DNA of 64,000 nucleotides, from NCBI GenBank assembly GCA_037893245.1, contig JBAIAA010000673.1:434001-498000 (forward strand), read 5' to 3'. A program made the position numbers and the translations under genes. The DNA comes from Crossaster papposus. Lineage: Eukaryota > Echinodermata > Asteroidea > Velatida > Solasteridae. The notes under the pieces were generated by a model. That model did no database searches and was not told where the DNA came from. It saw only the letters and a program-made list of their open reading frames with translations. How positions within the stretch are numbered: the stretch's first letter is position 1; the number at the start of each line of letters is the position of its first letter. This document shows, piece by piece, positions 22,797 to 37,000 of the stretch.

Positions 22797-23123
22797 AGGT
22801 ATAGGATACAACATTTGAAGATTTCGATATTTGTTTACTACCGATTTATTAATAAAGAATCTTACTTATTTGAAAGTGAATAATGATCCCAGGATCTCCA
22901 GCCAAATAATTGCGAAAGATATCCTGAATTGTTCTGAATATTTAGCAAATTTAAGAAGAACAACAAATGCCAGTTAAAAACAAACGGCATTCACGATTGT
23001 AAAACTTCGGACAGGTCAGTTCAACGGTATTTAGAACTATCTAATACAACTCCCAAATGCACCCATCAATCCTTATAATTCAATCCTTATAATTCAAGCA
23101 ATTACCAATGGTGTATCCTACCT
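22797..23123. mobile_element. TTAA MITE family T1, intergenic copy
   Basis: Right flank TTAA (23124-23127); the left flank is CTAA, probably decayed. It shares the interior words of the other copies. Confidence 0.75.
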
Positions 23124-23416
23124 TTAAATTGTTCATCAAAATGCCTGTTACCTAACCCGTGTTTAACTAATTTGACTTGCGATAGAAGACTACATGTAAT
23201 TGGTTTCTAAACATTCGCTACCTAGTGGAGACCGATAAATAGAGCACAAAAGAATGTCTTCACAATGGAATTCTAACTTGGTGCACAAAGTCAATGCTGT
23301 GTCTACACAGGGATATGTTGTAACCAGTGGACACTGGGTGGCAGCAAACAATCCCCCACAGTGTGTCTGCTGCCACCAATGGTTTCAAAAGTCTCCAATT
23401 GACTTGAAAAGAATAA

Positions 23417-23760
23417 TAACCCGTGTAGCGGTTCGCGTTTTTGTTTTACATCAGCTGGGTTTCCGTAAATGTATATTCATGAGAAAGAACAAAGGCAACT
23501 TAGCCACATTAAATAACTGTAAAAACGGCTGTCCCCGACCAACTCGCCAATAACCTAGTTGGTAGCGAGGTGAGCTATTGATCGAAAGGTCTGTGGTTCG
23601 AATCCGACTATCGTTAACGTTTATCGTTTTCTTCGCCAAATTTTCTTGTGGATTATTTTAACCATAGAGCAAGACTGAAGGTCGAACTGGGTTAGATTAC
23701 CCAAATGCCTTGAAAAATACAACAAGAACTGCTACAGGAGATAGTTTATAGCGACTTCCT
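23417..23760. repeat. Interspersed repeat with tRNA-like core, second copy
   Basis: It matches 17609-18035 but lacks the internal 115-bp block. The B-box-like GTGGTTCGAATCC is better preserved here (about 23594). Confidence 0.65.
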
Positions 23761-24118
23761 TTGACTTATAATTGATTTGATTACAACTCTGCTAAAAAAA
23801 CCAATAGATTTATTATATTTAAAAACATAAATAACCAACTCAAAACCAACTAACAGAATCATTACAAAGCTTCTAAATAAAATAAAATAGAAAGAAGTAC
23901 AGTGTACTATTAGGTTTCGTATTCCTGTCCAGCAGGTCTTTCTTGGTAGCAATTTTGAGCCCCCCACCCCCTCTTCCCGGACCAATTGGCTGGAACAAAT
24001 AAACCATGGTTCTTCGGTAATAATAAATATTCGATTTTGGCCCTTCACCAATGTGTATTCACATTGTACACTCGTGTTGTCCCGAGGGCTTTTTCATTTA
24101 AAAACACAAAATCCCTAA

Positions 24119-24195
24119 CTCGGGTGGGAATCGAACCCACGATCTCCTGCTTTCTAGTGCAGATGTCTAAAACCACTCGAACACCAAGCTAGCCA
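24119..24195 (-). mobile_element. tRNA-Ser-like sequence, probably SINE-derived
   Basis: On the minus strand: TGTTCGAGTGG, CACTAGAAAGCAG (AGA anticodon-like) and GTGGGTTCGATTCCCAC with a perfect T-arm. The anticodon stem pairs only four bases and the acceptor stem is poor. Confidence 0.5.
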
Positions 24196-24360
24196 AAGCT
24201 TATTAGCAGCCAAATGTTTCATAAGATTACTTCTGTCGCATCACCGCAACGAATTTACTTTAAACACCAACACTTCAGCACAGATATTTATTTGTTGGCA
24301 AACTAATATTTTGAGAAGGCAAAACTTCTATAAAATGACAAGGTGATTATTTACTAGGAA

Positions 24361-24585
24361 CCAAGCACAAAATTTTGCTTAGCATGAACATTTGTCCTTG
24401 GTAAAAACAAGGTTACAGAGCAAATTTTCACGTAATCTTTATTGTTTTTGATTGATAATCAGCTGTTTTTTTGCTTAGCATGAAAAACACGTAGAATGTT
24501 GGCTGATAACTTTTTTTTTAAGAGCAAGACTTTTTGTGCTAAGCAAATTTGTGTGCTTATCAGCTCCGTGAAATTGACCCCTGGA
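24361..24585. mobile_element. MITE family H, copy 2 (left end decayed)
   Basis: It shares interior words with the copy at 38634 and keeps the right end CAGCTCCGTGAAATTG. Confidence 0.7.
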
Positions 24586-25034
24586 GTGAACGTTAGTACA
24601 ATATGGCCCTGGTTAGCATCGCATACATTTATAAAATAATAAGTAATACAATGTAGTAACTTTTACATGTACATGTATATATATATATAAAAAGAACCTG
24701 GGCTCATCATTTCCTACTGCACATTTGGTGGTCAGCCATAGAGCTATATTTAATTACTAGAGTGCCGACTCAATATACAAAGTGATGCCTGCTGGGCACA
24801 TATCCATGTTTGCACACAAACCTATGGACAAATTGTGTACGGCTATTTGCTTATCTGCGTTTGTATTCTACACAGGGCGTTATCGAAGTCGATACGCCCC
24901 AAAACCCGGGGCGTGGTCTCATTTGCACAGTGCATGGAGCTTTATGAACTGGTGCATTATTAGAGGGCGTGTCTTCACATGTGCAGTGGTCGGGCGGGCT
25001 TAATGGTTTTGTTAGTATCTCAGGGGGCGTGGCT

Positions 25035-28000
25035 TTAGATGATGGAGGGGTTCGCGTTGTCTTTCCAGTCCACCTCGAAGGTGGGCCATTTGGTGCGGAT
25101 ACAGCTCTTGATGGGGGTAGCGTCGCTCAGGCATGTCAACTCGCTGGGGTCGGGTATGGTGGCCCGTCCCTCCACGTAGGCCAACTGTCGGAGGGTAAAG
25201 ACAGGTGGATGCCAGACGTTTTAAAGCCATACACAACGTTGCTACATTGTATTACATTGTATTACATTGTATTACATTGTATTACATTGTATTACATTGT
25301 ATTACATTGTATTACATTGTACTACATTGTATTACATTGTACTACATTGTACTACATTCCCTGATAAGTGTTTGGAGAATTTAGGGGTAACAGGGAGTAA
25401 CAGGTTTGGGGCAGTACAGAGAGAATATTTATGGGTTGATGACGATGGTCGCAATATTTAAATATACTGTTAAAGGTATGATACACCATTGGTAAATGCT
25501 TGAATTATCATGAATGAGTAGATTTGGGGGTTGTATTTTATAGTAAATACCGTTTAACTGAGCTGCCTGAAGTTTTACAATAATTGATGCCGAGAAAAGC
25601 ACGAAAAACAGCGTTTGTTTTCAACCTGCGTGGAGCAATTTTTTTTTTTTTATAAAATTCTATTTTTTTGAATAATTACAGGCTATCTAGCGCAATCATT
25701 TTGCTGGATGCCTAGAAACATTATTTACTTTCAAATGAGTAAGATATTCATTAATAATTTGGTAGTAAATATTTTTGATATTTGCAAATGGTGTATCATA
25801 CCTTTAATTGAAAGATTATATTCCAAACAGGAATGAGTTTATCATAAAGTCCTCGCAAGTTGGCACAAATACATCAAAAGTCCTCATTAGCTCTTGCTAG
25901 TCAGTCAGTTGCAAGTTGAACAACATGACATATGTGACCTGTCACCACAATATGAGAGTAAAGTCGGAAAATTGTGATATTGGTATTTTCAATTTCTTGA
26001 GAAAGAGAGCTTTCCAATGGTATATAACACTTGGGGGTTTTGCGATAAATACATTTTACAGCGCTCCAGAAAGTCACGGGTTTCACAAAACATGTTTGTG
26101 AGAAAACTTACTTATAAACATCCTAAAGAAAACACACAAAAGATTGCCAAACAGGACAAGTAAGGTTCGGTTGAGCATAGCAACTGCTATGTTCTAATCA
26201 TTATTTCTTCTTGAAACTTCCCACACATACACACTATTGTATAATCAACATAATATCAAAATTTCGAAAACGTGGGATATTTACGAAGACCTAATTTGCA
26301 TATTTAATTACCGTGTTAATTAGACCACTGATGGACTTTAATCCAAACACTAACTATGCAAACACTACTCAAAATCATGTAATTTAAGAGGTTTTCGATC
26401 ATCTGATTGCACCCCAAAATTAGGAATATGTAGAGGAGGACTTAGGCTTTCAAAATTACGCAAAATCTCAAAATTGACCCCCCCTTCATATTTTGACTTT
26501 GGAAGGGCATATCTCCAAATCACATTGTGCGACTTTACTCTCATTTTGTGGTGACAGGTCACATATGCATTCTCTTGTTTATCCTCCATTCACTTCAATG
26601 GCTGTAATTGTGTGCGCCGGGCGGAGAGAATACTTGATTATTTTCTGAAGATTTTGAAGCAAGTACCGAGTTTGTGGCAATATTTCTTCATTATTTTTCT
26701 TTAGAATGTATTTTTCGAACTTAACAATAGTACGATTGATTAACATTTTATGGAAACGTCAAATAGCTCATCTGAGTACATGTAATAGCCAATCTGCATT
26801 CAGACTATGACATTAGTCTCATGTGAGAATGCAGTGTAAGCATGCAGCGGTTAAACGGTTACACGGTTAACCGACCAAACGGTTACACGGTTACATTTTT
26901 CCTGTCCGGTTAACCTTTTTTTATTTTTTTATTTTTTTTTTAATAAAAGAAACCTTACTAATTATTGTCAATTTTGTCTGGGTTTCGTTGGAGCAGGTCA
27001 CAAATAGTACAACTGATTAAATTTTGTATGGACATTTCTGATAGCTTATCTAGCATATAGCCAGTTGGCCTATAAGATTTGATGCAGACAATTAGCAATC
27101 GCAGAACTGCGATTATCAACACGTATTACGCGCACACACTAAATTCCTTGATGAAGCAGCGCTTCATTTTTTTTTTTTTAATTTAAATGTTGGTTACAGT
27201 TGACCGTTAACCGTAACCGCAAAACAACTGTTACACGGAAAATGGAAAAAGGTTTAGATTTTTCTTTTTCTAATTGCACAGAATTTAAATCAATTTTATG
27301 TCCTCTGTTCGCTTACCTGTCCGTTAGGGCAAGATCTCTTGAGTCCGTTGTAGTGATACACCGTGAAATACTCGGGGATGATCCGATCAGGCTGGGCAAG
27401 GGAGGGACAAATTGGAAGAACGGCCACAACGAAATTGAGTGAGTGAGTGAGTGAGTTTGGGGTTTAACGCCGTGCCGGCATCAGTGGCCATATTCATTCA
27501 CGGCGGGAATGAGTACAAATATAAGACAATAGGTAGTAATAAAACATTTTAAAAAAATCAAGTGAACTGCAGAGAAATCACGCAGGAAAAGAATGAGAAA
27601 CATTTCAAAAGGATTGAAGGACCATTGTATAGAAGTATTACGGTAGACTGATTCTGGGCAGTTTTCCAGGAGAATCCCATGGGAGGCGGGCCACGAAGGA
27701 TCTCCCAGACACACAGCACCCTGTCTAAATGGGTCCCGCAAGGCTGGTCGTTTCCCTTGCAGTTTAAGGGCCCGGGCCCCGCCGGTATTTTTACAGGTTC
27801 GCTAACCAGGAAACAAGAAAAGGGTCACACTATCACTAGGGTCGACTGCACTTATCCCCTGATACAGCTAACAGAGAATATATTAAAAATACCAATATTA
27901 AAAAATATAAGCGCCCCCCAACCTCCCCCAATTTACTTTCATTTTTCTTTCAGGAAACTCACCTCGTTGGGGAAGAACTCGGACATGAAAGAGTTGAGAA

Positions 28001-31000
28001 GAATAACCCCAAAGTCATCGGGATCCAAGCGCTGCTTCACAAAGTCAACACTGGGGATAAAAAATGAATCAACCAATCAGAGCATTCAATGCATGGAGGA
28101 AAAATGAACCAATGAGAAACAGTGAGACCAAGATGGAGAAAATCGAACACGAAAGGAGGATTCAATTTGAAATAAATATTTCCTATGGTTTCATTTTCAA
28201 AATTCCTAACAAAAAGACATTCAAAACCTTACGAGTTCAGCATCTGAAAAGTTACTATGTAAACTGTAAAGTTGGCAACGGGTACTCGATTCCATAATCT
28301 GGAATCGGTTCCTGACATCAACGGTCAGATACTCTAGTACGTGGTTTTGATGCGCAACCCTAGACACAATGCATCCTGCAAAACCAACCGACCATAACAG
28401 CCTCAATCCTTCCAGGATTCAAGGTTCAAGGGTTCAAGGTTCCAGGATTCAAGGTTAGAGGATTCAAGGTTCCAGGATTTAAGGTTCCAGGATTTAAGGT
28501 TCCAGGATTTAAGGTTCCAGGATTCAAGGTTCCAGGATTCAAGGTTCCAGGATTCAAGGTTCCAGGATTCAAGGTTCAAGGATTCAAGGTTCAAGGATTC
28601 AAGGATTCAAGGATTCAAGGATTCAAGGTTCCAGGATTCAAGGTTCACAAATTCAAGGTTCAAGAATTCAAGGTTCACAAATTCAAGGATTCAAGGTTCC
28701 AGGATTCAAGGTTCCAGGAGTCAAGGTTCCAGGATTCAAGGTTCCAGGATTCAAGGTTCCAGGATTCAAGGTTCCAGGATTCAAGGTTCCAGGGTTCAAG
28801 GTTCCAGAATTCAAGGTTCCAGGTTCAAGGATCAAAGATTGGTGGAATGGACTCACTATTCCGGCATGGTGGCCAGCCCCAAGGTATCCAGTACTTCCTT
28901 CAGCATGATAGTGGTGATGAAGCCGCTACCCTCCGTGTCGTACATGCTGAAGAGCCGACGAGCTTTCTCCCACTCAGACTCCTCGGCGACCAGCATCTCT
29001 TCCTGCGAACAAAATCAAGGATCACAGAGTGTGTTCTATTAGCTCAGCCAGATCAACTTGAGTAATTGGTTTAGACAGGAGAGCCGTGCTCTAACGAGTG
29101 CTTAAACGAAAGCTCAAACATGGGCGATCCCAATCCTCCCATGATGGTCGCAGCTGCCGCCAAAGCCATTGATAAAACGGCATTTTTGGACTGAGGCTTA
29201 CTTTGAGATTGGGTGATTTTCTGCGAGTCGCAAACAAGTATTAACAATGTCGGGCTGGAATAACAGCTTCTAAAGTCACTGCGCCAGGCTCGTTGGGCGA
29301 CCACAGACTCTGAGGCAGTTAGACCTTGAAACTGATGACCTGATGGATCTTGCTGCACTGGGCAAGCCAGTCATTTTGGCAAAATGGTGCATGTTGCTGC
29401 GTCTGGCAGGGTTTTCAGCTAAAATACCCTGGACGGTTAGGGTTATTCCATTCATTTTTTTCCAAAAAACTTGTTGATTTGTCTCAAACCTTGTAGCGAT
29501 GCAGCATTATTAGCATATTATCAATATTTCTATTTTCTTAATTGCGAGACTTACCTGAGAGAATATTACGGTAAGATGAGTCTCGCTACCGACCACCCAG
29601 ATAGGCTTGCGTGGATTTTTCAAGAATGCACCAACCTATGATCAGAAGAAGAAGAAGAATTTGGAGAAGGGAGGGAACCTGATCATTGTTACTGGCAGCT
29701 GAGAAGCTGAATTGCTAGAAGACATGGCTACACCACGGTCGAGTCGATGGCATGTAGACAGCCGCCATTCGACCCTGGTTTGACCACGGAGCACAGCCTA
29801 AGATCCATTGATTTTTGCTTACAAATTATTATCACTGTTCATCAGGAGCCATTTCTGCAGCAGTTCGAGATCAGCGCACATGGTCTCTACCTTCACAGGC
29901 ACACATTTCTACTCCCGGGTGGAGAGAGGCAAATGTAGTCAAGTGTCTTGCCCAAGAACACAAGCACTGTGTTAGCCGCCAGGATTTGAACCCGTGTACC
30001 ATAGCGCTCGATTTGAACACCGTGACCACAGCATCCAGCTATACAAGCAAAAAAATGGAGCTTGAATGTATGTACAACGAATGCACAAGAGAACAAAATT
30101 CACAACTTGTTCAGCTCGGATTCAATCAGAGACTCACCTCACAGTATCTGAGGTTTTCTAGGAGAGTTAAGAAGCCTGCGTTAGTCTGCTGGCAAATCCC
30201 TTTCATTTCTGAAAACAAATCAAAGAAACAGATACATCCATTTCTTACATCCCAACCCTTCAGAATCCTACTTTTGGAATATGTTGCAGTGAGTACAGCA
30301 CTAGTATTGAAACTGGTTATGCTTATCATGGGGTCAGACGTACCACCATAATCCGAGTCCAACAGTTACCGTATAGTATGGATTTTGCATAGGATGGTTC
30401 CTAGTAAATCATTTAACCCTGCGATTTGCGACGGTGCCCAGACGAGGACCACTTTTTTTCTTGTTTTTACTTTTGTATGAAGCTTTCGAGCCCAATTCCA
30501 TTGAAACTACATGTAATCCTCAAGGGAACATTGTGGTTTGAGATGATATCGTCGCTTTTCATGTAGGAGCTCAGTCACGGTCAGCCGACCCTGGGAAAGT
30601 TGGCCGTCCAGCCAAAACCCATTGACTTGTGCACAAAATAAGTTCTTTGTGTTTCACCGCCTAATTGACTTTGCCCTCACAACAACATCATCAATCATGG
30701 CCCAGTGAAAGCCGTTTGGAGCCTCAGAAAATAAAAACAAAGGCTGTTTATAATCACAGAAAGGTCTTCAGTCTGTATACTGTACTGATGCTGTCTCAAC
30801 TGTTTCAAACAGTATTTTATACGCGAAATCGAAACTGCCCCCGACGTGGGCACCTCTGCGACGCAGCGTAAGTTTTGGGGCTTTGCAGCTCGTAGGGTTA
30901 AGGGGTTAGGGTTAAACAAATACTGCAAAAACAACTGCATACTAGATTTGAAATGGCTCAAGTCCACGACTCAACTCAAGTTCGACTTTAGAATGACTCA

Positions 31001-34000
31001 ACTAGACTCTAGTAACAAAACTCGTTGACTCGTTGCAACACTGCCAAATGCGATCTCAAAAATTTCTAGCTTTTTTGTTAGGAATCACGTGGCAAGACTT
31101 ACTTAGTCCGGCGACTTCTTTCTCATTGTCAAAGACGTGCGAGACCGCGCTACCCGTGAGCATGAGGTTGATTAGACTTTGGCTGAAACAAAATGAAAAC
31201 ATTTTATCAACAGAATGCTAAGCATTAAACCCCTGGACAATGGGAAGCGTCTATAGCCTCGGCCCGCTTATCTCTTCAGAACGCCGTGGACAGCTGTGCT
31301 ATGCCGTAGAACATGGCCTGTGTGGCAGCTGCACGCTCGGTCCATTGTGTGGTGCAGCAACTCCCCAAAGGCAGTTTCGGCCTTGATAATTCTTGATAAT
31401 TTGATGGATCTTGCTGCACTGGGGAGGCCAGTTACTTTGACAAAATGGTACATGTTGCTGCGTCTAGCAGGGTTTTTAGCCAAAATACCCTAGCCAAAAA
31501 GAGTTGCTCTGGTAAAGTATATCTGAAGGACATCTATATGATTTGAATGGCCTTTTGTGCAAGGGTTCTATAGTCTGACCACAAGGATTTAATTAATGAA
31601 TTCATAAGTAAATACTAGGCAAGTACTAGCATTTACTACGAAGTAACAGGTAAAGGTTATACATACCAAATCGAGCATATGCTTTTACTTTTACTTAAAG
31701 GGATCGTATACATTTGGTAATTGGAACCCACGGTTTGTTTTAATCCTATATAGTTATAGATATATACCATAAAACTAACCTGTAACAATTTCATTTCAAA
31801 AGGTGGTAGCGATTTTGAGATATTGCCAGGAAGAATAATCCGCATTGGAATACACACTCTGAGAAACGTCACTGCAGTAACGCTTCTCAGATTCAAATTT
31901 TTGGGGATAAAAAGTGATATCTTTTCCCATATCCGTAATACTTCGAAGTGAAAAGTTTCTAAAAATGCATTATACTATCCAAAGCTGCTGTACTTCTTAC
32001 CAAGAAGTTATTGCCATTAATTTTTTGAGTAATTACCAAACGTATACGATCCCTTTAACATGCAAATGTTTTTACTTTTACTTTTTACTATAAGTATTTA
32101 CTATTTGTTATGCATACTGCCCAATGACTTCATCCTTACCTTCCGTGTCCGTACACACCATCGATCAGTGGCTCTGAGGTATCTTCAACTTCTTCCCTGA
32201 TCTTGTCTAAACCCTGAAAGTAATCCACACCCAAACACATGACGCCAGCACAATAAAGCAATTGTTCCTTAAAGGTAGTATACACCATTGGTAATTGCTT
32301 GAATTATCATGAATGGGTAGATTTGGGGGGTTGTATTTCATAGTAAATTTTGTTTAACTGACTTTTCTGAAGTTTTACAATCATGGATGCCGAGAAAAGC
32401 ATGAAAAACAGCGTTTGTTTTCAACCGGGGTCGAGCAGTTATTCTTATGTTATCTTTGTTTTTTCAAAGCCGGACGGCGATGGCGAATTTTTCTTTATAA
32501 AATTCAATTTTTCAGAATAATTACAGGATATCTAGTGCAATCCTTTTGCTAAATGCCTAGAATCATTATGTACTTTCAATTGAGTAAGATATTTCTTAAT
32601 AATTCGGTAGTAAATATTTTCGATATCTGCAAATGGTGTATACTACCTTTAATAGCTACATGTAGCCCAGTTACTAGAAATGTGTAGCGCACAAAATTTG
32701 ACCCTGAAACCGGAGCTTAGAACAAATTTTCAAATTTGTAGTTTTCTCATTGGCTTCAGACGATATTTTATTTTTTTAAATGCCAACAAAAGAATGACTT
32801 TGTTGTTGTTTTCTTTTATTTATTATATGTTAAACAATTTGATGATGCAAATTGACGAGACTAGACTTAAAGATAGTATACACCATTGGTAATTGTTTGA
32901 ATTATTATGAATGGGTGGATTTGGGGGTTGTATTTGATAGAAAATATCGTTTAAACTGACCTGTCCGAAGTTTTACAATCATGCATGCTGGGAAAAGCGA
33001 GCAAAAAACGGCGTTTGTTTACAACCGGCTTCGGAAAGTGTTTCTTATGTTGTTCTTGTTTTTTTCGCGATCGCCGTCCGGCGATTTTTTTTTTAATTCG
33101 ATTTTTAGGAACAATTACTGGATATCTAGCGCACTCATTTTGCCGGATGCCTAGAATTATTATTTACTTTTAAATAATTAAGATATTTCTTAATTATTCG
33201 GTAGTAAAAATTTTCGACATCTGCAAATTTTACCTTATTTTACCTTTGTTTACCTTATCCTACCTTTAAATCTACTTCTTGACCAAATGACTCACTTAGG
33301 TGACATGATCTGAGAAAACCCTTTACATGGTGAAATTTGTTGTTTTCATCGAGGCTGCGGTTCAGATGCCCTAGGTTACTAGCCGCACCAGCGCCGCATC
33401 TCAGATGCGCTGCATACAATTCGAAAGGTTACACAACAACAATTTCACCATGTGAAGAGTTTTTTTTTTCCCAGATCACACCACAAATATCAGTGACTCG
33501 TTACAACTTTTTGAAGCCCACCTTTGTTAGAAGAACCGAATACAGAAAGAGGAGCAAGCCGGAGTCGGCTAGAAACATCTCATGGGTGGACTCCAAGCCT
33601 CGGTGGACTTCCTCAATGCAGTCAAATGGCTGTAACCTACGGGAAAAAATACAGAATAGAAGGCAAAGAATCACAAATCAAGAGAGCTCTCTTCAGATAT
33701 CGGACAAAATATAACTGCCATACAGATCCTTGTCATTTGTGACCCGCTCCAGAAAAAGGTGACATAAGTTTCAAAAAATAAAAATAAAGTTATGTACACG
33801 ATTGAAAAGTCCAGGATATAAGCTTTCAGTACATCTCCATAGCCCCTCCCGTTCCGGTGATATGACGTTTTTGCATATTAATGGTTCCATGGAATTCAAA
33901 ATACACAACTGAGAAAACAGGCTTCGAAACAAAACAAAACTAAGACAATACATTGGAACCATGCACTCCGTAAAGGTTTCATTTCACTTTAATTATTGAA

Positions 34001-37000
34001 TTCCAGCTTTTTGTTTATAATTAAATCTGAAACTTTGGATATTAAGGATGTCATTTGAGACAAAAATTGAAAATATAAATTTGACACAAATATTTACCCT
34101 GTTAACTTTAACCCTAACTACCCCAAACCCATCAAACTCCAACTGCAGCTTTCGCTACACGTAGGTTTTGGCAGGTTTGGTACCAAACCGTAACAACTTG
34201 TTGTTAGACTTTGTTTGACTCAGTACCAAAGGCCCAGGGAGACCCTGTTGAATTCTGTGAGGTTCAGGACAGAAAGGCATGAGACTTGTCAAAATGTTAG
34301 GAATTTTGAGAATGCACAGGCATTTATACGTGAGTGACCCACATTGTCACGGCACAGTTCCTGGTCAACTGTAAGTGTATGTACACTTACACCTTGTATA
34401 TGTGTCCCCACTAAAACACATAATACCACTGGCCAGTTATCACTGTACCAAGTCAATAAAACTTCAACTGTTGGAGTTTGGCAGGTTTAGTACTGTTAGG
34501 TTCAGTACAGTGTACCAAAAATTACTGAACATGTGTGAGCTGTTGAAGTTTGTTAGGTTTGGTATGCTTCCTAGTGCGAGAGCCTAGGGGGTTAGGGTTA
34601 ACAGGGCATTACTCATAAATGCATAGCGCGACTTATGTCACCTTTTCCTGGAGCGGGTCACATTTGATTGGTGGACCTCGCATCGTGTAATGATGTGAAC
34701 CTACCTCAAGCCGGCGTGGAATAATTGGTGGTTGTTTCTTTCACCCTGCGCCGCCTCTACGACGTTCTCAATCACCGCCCCTTCCTCCAAGATGGTGTCC
34801 TGCTTGTCGGCCTTCAAGACGAGATAGTACCCGCCCCCACTGCTGACCGTCTGAAGCACCTCGGTCATGGCGGCCAATAGGAGCGCACGACACTGGTCAC
34901 CTGACATTAAATAAGATTTGATATGCATTAGCAATACATTTCAAGAGATGTACGGTACATTGTAATAAGCCATTTGCGAGTTAAATGAACATCTAAGACA
35001 CTAACTTGCTTAAAATTCTTGGTACGTTTTTAACTTTGAATTCTCCGGACTAAAGACATTGTTGCTATATTACATGATTCGGAGCAAGCTTTTGCACAGT
35101 TAATTAACCCTAACTCCCTCACGGCTTTTACTTGAAAATATCCTGAATCCGCCACAGTCCACCAATTTTGGTTTGCAAAAACTGCTGGTGTCCTGAGTCC
35201 ATCAGACTCCACCAGTATGCATTCTGGAGAGATCCTGAGTCCATCATAATCCACCAGCAAAAGTTTGATGGACTGTGACGGATTCAGGATACCTAGGTGG
35301 CATACAAAAAATTGCAGTGCGTTTCTCCATAGAGTCCATCACAGTCCATCACCTGAATTTCTGTATCCTAAATCCATCAAACTCCTGCAGTAACGCTAGG
35401 CTTAAAATCCTCAATCCATCACACTCCAGTTGTTCAATATGGAGGTATCCTGAATCCTCTAAAATCCTCCAAAACAGGAAATGGATTTTGATGGACTCAG
35501 GGTGGTTAGGGTTAAAGGTAGAATACACCATTTGCAGATATCTAAAAAAAATTACTACCGAATTGTTAAGAAATATCTTACTCATCTGAAAGTAAATAAA
35601 GTTCTTGGGATCCAGCAAAATGATCGCGAAAAAAACCACAAATGACAAAAGAATCTGCTCGACGCCGGTTGAAAACAAACGCTGTTTTTCGTGCGTTTCT
35701 CGGCATCTATGATTGTAAAACTTCGGACAGGTCAGTTAAACGATATTTACTATAAATTACAACCCCCTAAATCTACCTATTCATGATAATTCAAGCAATT
35801 ACCAATGGTGTATCCTACCTTTAAGAGACGATCAGCACCAATACATTGTTCACAATGGGTTAGAATGGCACGAAGACACTCCTGATCATTCTGGAGCTGG
35901 GGGTTGTTAGCGTAAGGCTTGCCCCGAATCATGCGATATACTAACAGTCTCTTTGGTCGGGAGAGTTCAAAGTTAAAATGTGCTGAGCATGTTGAGCAAG
36001 TCAGTGTGACAAATTGCGGAAGGTCAGGGTTCAACTCACCGTCTAGCCGTCTCCATTCCACAGGGGGGTCTCCCTGGAAGAGCAACGCCTTTAAGATGAA
36101 GGCTTGCAGGGGGGCAATGACGGCACACGGCCCACCCTCGTGCTGGACAAGAGCGGTGGGCTCGTGCTCGCTGAAGGAAAAACCTGAGGAATGTCAGAAT
36201 GCAAACCAATTTTTAGTTGAATTTGCCGAATTGCTTTTTTTATTAACATTTATTCCAACATCTGGCTACATGACTCGTAAATTGAATCATTTTTTATGCA
36301 AAAAGTACAGTTTTTTTACCAAAAAATTACAAAAAAATACAAAAATGTTTCTCTGTCTCAGACACATGCCAGATTCATGTTCTTTAACAAAAAACATTTT
36401 TGCACTGATTGACCTTCAATTCATTATTGAATTATATATATAATTCAATTATGAAATAAATTCAGGATAGGCCTACGAGTTAAAATAACTTTGGCATATT
36501 TTGGCATCGTTTTTATTTTAACTCGTATCCTGAATTTATTTCATAATTATAGCTCTACCAGAGATGTATCGAGCACTTTGGATTGTGATAGATGCCGATT
36601 TCATTGGATATAATTCAATTATATATATGAAGAAAAGTGGTGTCAAATTGTTGGCCTATCACTAGTGTAACAAAGTAACATCGTTTTTCTAATCATGGAC
36701 CGGGGTCTAGCCCCGTAAAATGTGGCTCTAAATACTGGCCTTCCTCCGTATAGTTTATTGCTCCATAATTAACTTAAGTGAGAATGGCAGCCATTCTTTC
36801 AAATTCAATGTCAAAGTTGTTAAAATGGAAGTTTTTTTCCGACATTGATTGGTTACGGTTTGTGCCGCTGTCAGTGGAAGAACGGTTGTAGAACGGGGTG
36901 GTCTGTATTTTTTTGGGGCTAACCGGGGTCCTAGTCCCACTGTGCCCCCGGTATACTGCAATATACAGGGTCACACATCGGCACACGCTAAAATTGGTTG

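Noticed and set aside
24119-24195. A functional tRNA-Ser(AGA) gene
   Set aside because: Only the T-arm is well formed; the anticodon stem is four base pairs and the acceptor stem does not pair, so a SINE origin is likelier.
28403-28594. Open frame with repeated NLESW
   Set aside because: Translation of the 15-bp minisatellite in a MINDY3 intron.
29815-30351. A 178-codon plus-strand open frame
   Set aside because: It overlaps MINDY3 exon 7 on the other strand and a SINE fragment; composition is random.
30890-30920. An interstitial telomere tract (GGGTTAAGGGGTTAGGGTTA)
   Set aside because: Only two or three imperfect units and no matching opposite end nearby.
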